Shown piece after piece: positions 60,202 through 64,000 of a stretch of 64,000 nt of DNA. Location: the NCBI RefSeq assembly GCF_900496995.4, contig NC_044012.1, positions 24,156,759 through 24,220,758 on the forward strand. The letters run 5' to 3'. Source of the DNA: Aquila chrysaetos chrysaetos. Taxonomy: Eukaryota; Chordata; Aves; Accipitriformes; Accipitridae. The stretch's first letter is position 1, and every line of letters begins with the position of its first letter. Both the position numbers and the translations under genes were made by a program. The notes under the pieces are model-generated. The model did no database searches. It saw only the letters and a list, made by a program, of their open reading frames with translations, and was not told the DNA's origin.

Positions 60202-63200
60202 GTGAGTGGGATGCCCTGGGTCTGGCAGCACTTGCCTCGTGTCCATCTGTCTATCCTGCTTGCTGCAGAGGTGGAGGCTAGGGCTGCATCTGCCTTGTTC
60301 TCCTTTGCAATGCCGAATTATTCGTGTCGGTGGAGTGGTCTTGGGCTGCTCTAGCTGCTCCCCTCTTTGCTCCTGCAGGATTTCTCCTGCTGGCCAGGCT
60401 TTCCTCGGCCCTGGGACCACCGTGCTCCCCTGGAGAGCAGGGAGCCTCCGCCTTCCTGGGTGCTGGACGGGGAAGGGGCGGCGCTGCGTGCTGAGGCAGC
60501 CGGTGCTTGTTAGCTGCAGTTAATTAGGCTCTGCCTGCACTGGGAGCAGGTTCATGCCATCCCCCTGGCTGTGCTGTGGGATGGCTGGGAAAAGTGGTGG
60601 GGAGGTGGGAGCTGCATCGCCCAAAGAGGTGCTTCTGTGCCCAGGATGCTCCGAGATGGGGATCCCAGACCTCTGTGTAATTGCAAATGGGAAACTGCTT
60701 AATTAGCATTGTCACTAGGACCTGCTGGGCTCCCGGGTAGGTTTGTAATTAACCAAGGCTCTCCAGAACGCAACCCACTGGCAGGTTTCTGCCCATGTCT
60801 TGGCAAACCAGAGGTGCCTGGCCAGCCCCTCCCCTGCGAAGGCTGTTTGGGGTAGAAACCTGCTTGTTGCGGGAGGTTTAACTGGGGGTTTAAACCCCCC
60901 AACACCATCTCAGGGGGGAAAGAGGGCTCCTCTGCAGCGAACAAACGAGGTTGCCTCGGTCCAGGTCTGATGAGAAAACTTTCCTTAAATAGAAGAGGCT
61001 CAGCGGAGCCTAGTGCGACACATGTGCAAGAGGGACCCGGTGTAAAGGCAGGCACAAGGCTGTGCTGTGGCGTCCTGTGGGCGTCTTGGTGTGCCGGGGT
61101 GGTGGAAACTGAGGTGAGGGGCTCTTGGTGGGTCAAAAACAGCCCTTGCTCGCTTCTGGCCCTGGTGCTTCTCTGCTTTATGTAGCCCAAATGCGGCCTG
61201 GGTGCAGAGTGCCTGCAGAGCCTGGCTATTCAGGTGTTTATATAGCTATGTAAATATTTTAATGACAGATCATTCAGGGACTAAGCGGCTGCAAGCAGTG
61301 GGTTTCCAGGTGTAAAGTGGCTGGGTTGGGAATGCCACGGCATGTGGCCAAGTCCTGTGGGTGCTGTGGAGGGGCACTGAGTGCTGGCGCAGATGGGTGG
61401 CAGATCTTGGGTGGCAGTGAGGGACCGGAGCCATCTGCTGCACAGAGCATGGCCTGTGTCCCGCTGGCTCGTGGCTTTACAGATTGGGGTATCGGCTTGG
61501 GATGGAAAGGACTGTCTCTTGGGCATGACCGTTGGAGATGCTGACTGGTATTGTGATGGTTTGGGGTCTTGGAGCCTGGCAAACCAGTGGGAAGGCACGG
61601 TGGTGTGAGTCGCGACATGGCAGCCTGAGGCTGGCATGCTGTGGCAGCACCCGCAGCTCAATCCCGGCAGCTGGGAGACTGTGGCATGTGGAGTGATATT
61701 TTTAGGACTCTCACAAGGGTGCTGGAGAGTGAGGCTTCGAGCATGTGAAGCTGGGAGCACTGATCCTGTCCAGATGTTGACTCCAGGGAACTGCAGAACC
61801 CACATGTCAGCTCCCGGGGTCACTCTGCACAGTGTCCTGGAACCACGCGGGGTTCACTGGTTCCGGCCATGCGCCCTGAGGCATTGCCACCTTGGCAGGG
61901 AGACCCAGCCTGGCACTAGCAGCTTGGTGACAGGCTCAAATCTCTCGGTGAGGGCTCAGGGCTCTCTTCAGGGCTGACCGTGTCCCAGCTCCCTCCAGTC
62001 CACACAGAGCGGTGTCTCATTGCATCCCTCAACCAATGCTCCCCAGTTTGGGGAGGTGGAAGCAATACCTTCAGGGCCGTCGGCGTTTCCAGCCGTTGGT
62101 AACTGGAGTGTGGCATTCCCCTGTGTCCGCTTGCTGCCGGTTTGTCCCTGCCTGAGCCCTCGAGTGTTGATGGCAAGCTGTGCTGTGCCATGCCGCGGGG
62201 CTGCCGGTCTACGCACACTTTAATCTCCCTGCCACGTGAACGGCTTCGGTGCCTGCGGGTGGAGCTGGTGGGCGGCTGGGGAGGCTGACGCAGAGCTGTC
62301 GGTGCCGAGCACCCAGCTTGCCTATCCATCGGTACTGGGCAGCTGGCATAGGCTAGCTTTGTGCTCCTGGGCATAGAAGATGGCGGGGGATCCCAGTGTC
62401 CCCTGTGGTGTCCATGGCACTGGCAGAGGCTGTGTCTGTCCCTGCTGTTAGATCCGCCGAGGCACCTGGGGGCTTTTTTTCCCTCAATTTGCTTAATTTC
62501 CTAGCAAGGTTATGGTCCTCAGGTGTGGGTGGATGAGACATGAAGTCAGGCTAATTATTTGGTAATGGATTCCTTTCCTCTGAAAGCGTGTTTCTTGTTC
62601 CTCACCTTCGTGAAAAGGCTGCCGTGAAAGAGTGTTAATGACAGATCTGAATAGGCAATTTGGCGGAGGAAAATAACTACCGAGGAGCAAAGTCCAAACT
62701 AGGTTCCTTTTGTATGTGCAAAGACTCCCAGCCCCTTGGATTAATAATGCCACTGAAGGCACAATAACTGGCAGAGTGAAAGTTGTCCTGTTCATGGACT
62801 TTCCGATTTCCTAACGACTCGAGCTTGAGCAGCGGGGAGTTAAGCCATAGCTGAGCACTGCGGTGTTTTGAGCCTGTTCCTTAGTCATCTGGCATGACAG
62901 GCACCATACGAGGGACAGAGTCGCCTCTCCACTTAGAGCAGTAAATTAAAACCAGTCCTGCCCCAGCTCCCTCCTGGTCCTGCCCACAGCCCATGGGGAC
63001 AGACCTGGCCAGGCACAGGGCACCGTCTGCAGCGCTGCAAACTTGCCGGCTGAGCGTGCACAAGCCGCCTCCGCCGCGGCGGTGAGTAATCCCCTCGTAG
63101 GGCTGAGCCTTGGTGCTTTGCAGGAGGTGAACACCCGCTCTTCTTTGCGCCACCGGCACAAAGCCTTCACGTGCTGAGAGCTGCCGGTGCTGGAGGGCTA

Positions 63201-64000
63201 GGCTCGGCACCGCATCTGGCTGCCAGCGCAGAGTGGAGATCTGGCAGGTTTGGGCAGGAGAGAGGAGGGCTGAGGGTCTGGGGCAGCGCTCGTCCCCTGC
63301 TTTGCTTTTCAGTCCTTTCCACCCCCTCTCCACAGTGTCAGTGGTTTTAAAGTGATTCTGTGCGGGCTGGCAGCACCAGCTGGGGAATAGTTAAAAATGA
63401 AGCTGCAGAAAACACTTTATCTTTTATTTCTGCACTGCTACTCTTGTTATTGAGCGAGTGGCTGCAGTTGGCTGAAGCTCGCTGGTGTTTTCAGTTGCAT
63501 AAACTTGGTTTCCTTATAAACGCTCCTACACTGTAAGAGCTTTTATCAGGCTTCAGCCGGAGCCAGCTTGGCTGCCCAGGCCTTCCCCGGGCACCGCTGC
63601 AGTGCCATCAGGTAGTGACAGTGCCATCAGGCAGTGGCGGTGGCCCCTGGTCCATCACCCCGCAGCCATGCCTCTGGGTCGGCAGCTTCAGTGAGCCCCA
63701 CTTGCCTCCTAAATTGCCTGTTTCTTAGATGGGAGTCATGCCCAGTCTTGGACTGGCAGTGACAGACCCAGCGTGGGCAGAGCTTTTTGCCTTCTTTGGC
63801 TCTTTGGGGCTCTGCTGGTGTTAATTCCCAATCTAGCGAGGATTAGTCTCCGGAGTGTTTGCCGTAATCTGAGTTAATGGTGTTCTGGCTTCAGCTTTTC
63901 CTTGCGTGTAAACGGGGAACTTTTAGCAGACTCCCTGACACTGGTTAAGAGCAAGCAGCTAAACCAAGTATGAAAAAGTTTGACTAAAAATAGAAGGGGA
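60202..64000. other. Probable intron; no exon recognised
   Basis: This 3.8-kb stretch is less GC-rich than the rest and free of obvious minisatellites. No open frame resembles a known protein, and the acidic N-terminus of DCAF8 was not found. AT-rich islands near 60690-60760, 61240-61275 (TATATAGC, TGACAGATCATTC), 62490-62820 and 63380-63440 may be conserved regulatory DNA. Confidence 0.45.

Noticed and set aside
59144-60205. 353-codon plus-strand open frame
   Set aside because: Coincides with the 70-90-base minisatellite; the peptide is itself repetitive and composition-driven.
60680-63600. Coding exons of DCAF8
   Set aside because: No frame gives the expected acidic N-terminus or WD repeats. 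The coding exons probably lie beyond 64000.

Overview
The window is vertebrate nuclear DNA and almost certainly from a bird. Its genes are tiny and packed (16 protein-coding genes plus the 5' end of a probable 17th in 64 kb). Introns are often 80-300 bases, base composition is very GC-rich, and intergenic space is full of short GC-rich minisatellites. No LINE, SINE, LTR element, tRNA or rRNA gene was recognised. The gene set is that of human chromosome 1q23, which in birds lies on a small GC-rich microchromosome (chicken chromosome 25, from memory).

Order and strand: SDHC exon 1 (-), MPZ (+), PCP4L1 (-), NR1I3 (+), TOMM40L (-), APOA2 (+), UFC1 (+), USP21 (+), PPOX (+), B4GALT3 (-), a DHHC palmitoyltransferase gene (+), ADAMTS4 (-), NDUFS2 (+), FCER1G (+), an Fc-receptor-like gene (-), PEX19 (+), and a probable DCAF8 5' end (+). 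Exon-intron models were built by hand from reading frames, GT/AG boundaries and family sequence recalled from memory. Every complete model closes in frame except PEX19, which shows a one-base discrepancy in a poly-C run.

Relative to human, SDHC to APOA2 keeps its order and relative orientations. UFC1 to FCER1G is also intact inside but inverted with respect to that first block. APOA2 therefore abuts UFC1, and FCER1G abuts the Fc-receptor-like gene and PEX19.

The genes fall into loose themes rather than one pathway: mitochondrial function (SDHC, NDUFS2, the TOM40-like porin, PPOX of haem synthesis), lipid and xenobiotic control (NR1I3, APOA2), ubiquitin and UFM1 enzymology (USP21, UFC1, possibly DCAF8), immune signalling (the FcR gamma chain beside an ITIM-bearing receptor), and peroxisome biogenesis (PEX19). 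Many neighbours are head-to-head across CpG-rich promoters or tail-to-tail with nearly touching polyadenylation signals.

Main points for a second look: a conserved-looking stop-codon readthrough extension on MPZ; an ADAMTS4 whose prodomain is reduced to the stretch around the cysteine switch and furin site; a DHHC gene between B4GALT3 and ADAMTS4 where I know of none in human; a five-Ig FCRL gene beside FCER1G; a possible extra in-frame USP21 exon; and arrays of the YY1 motif at two housekeeping promoters.
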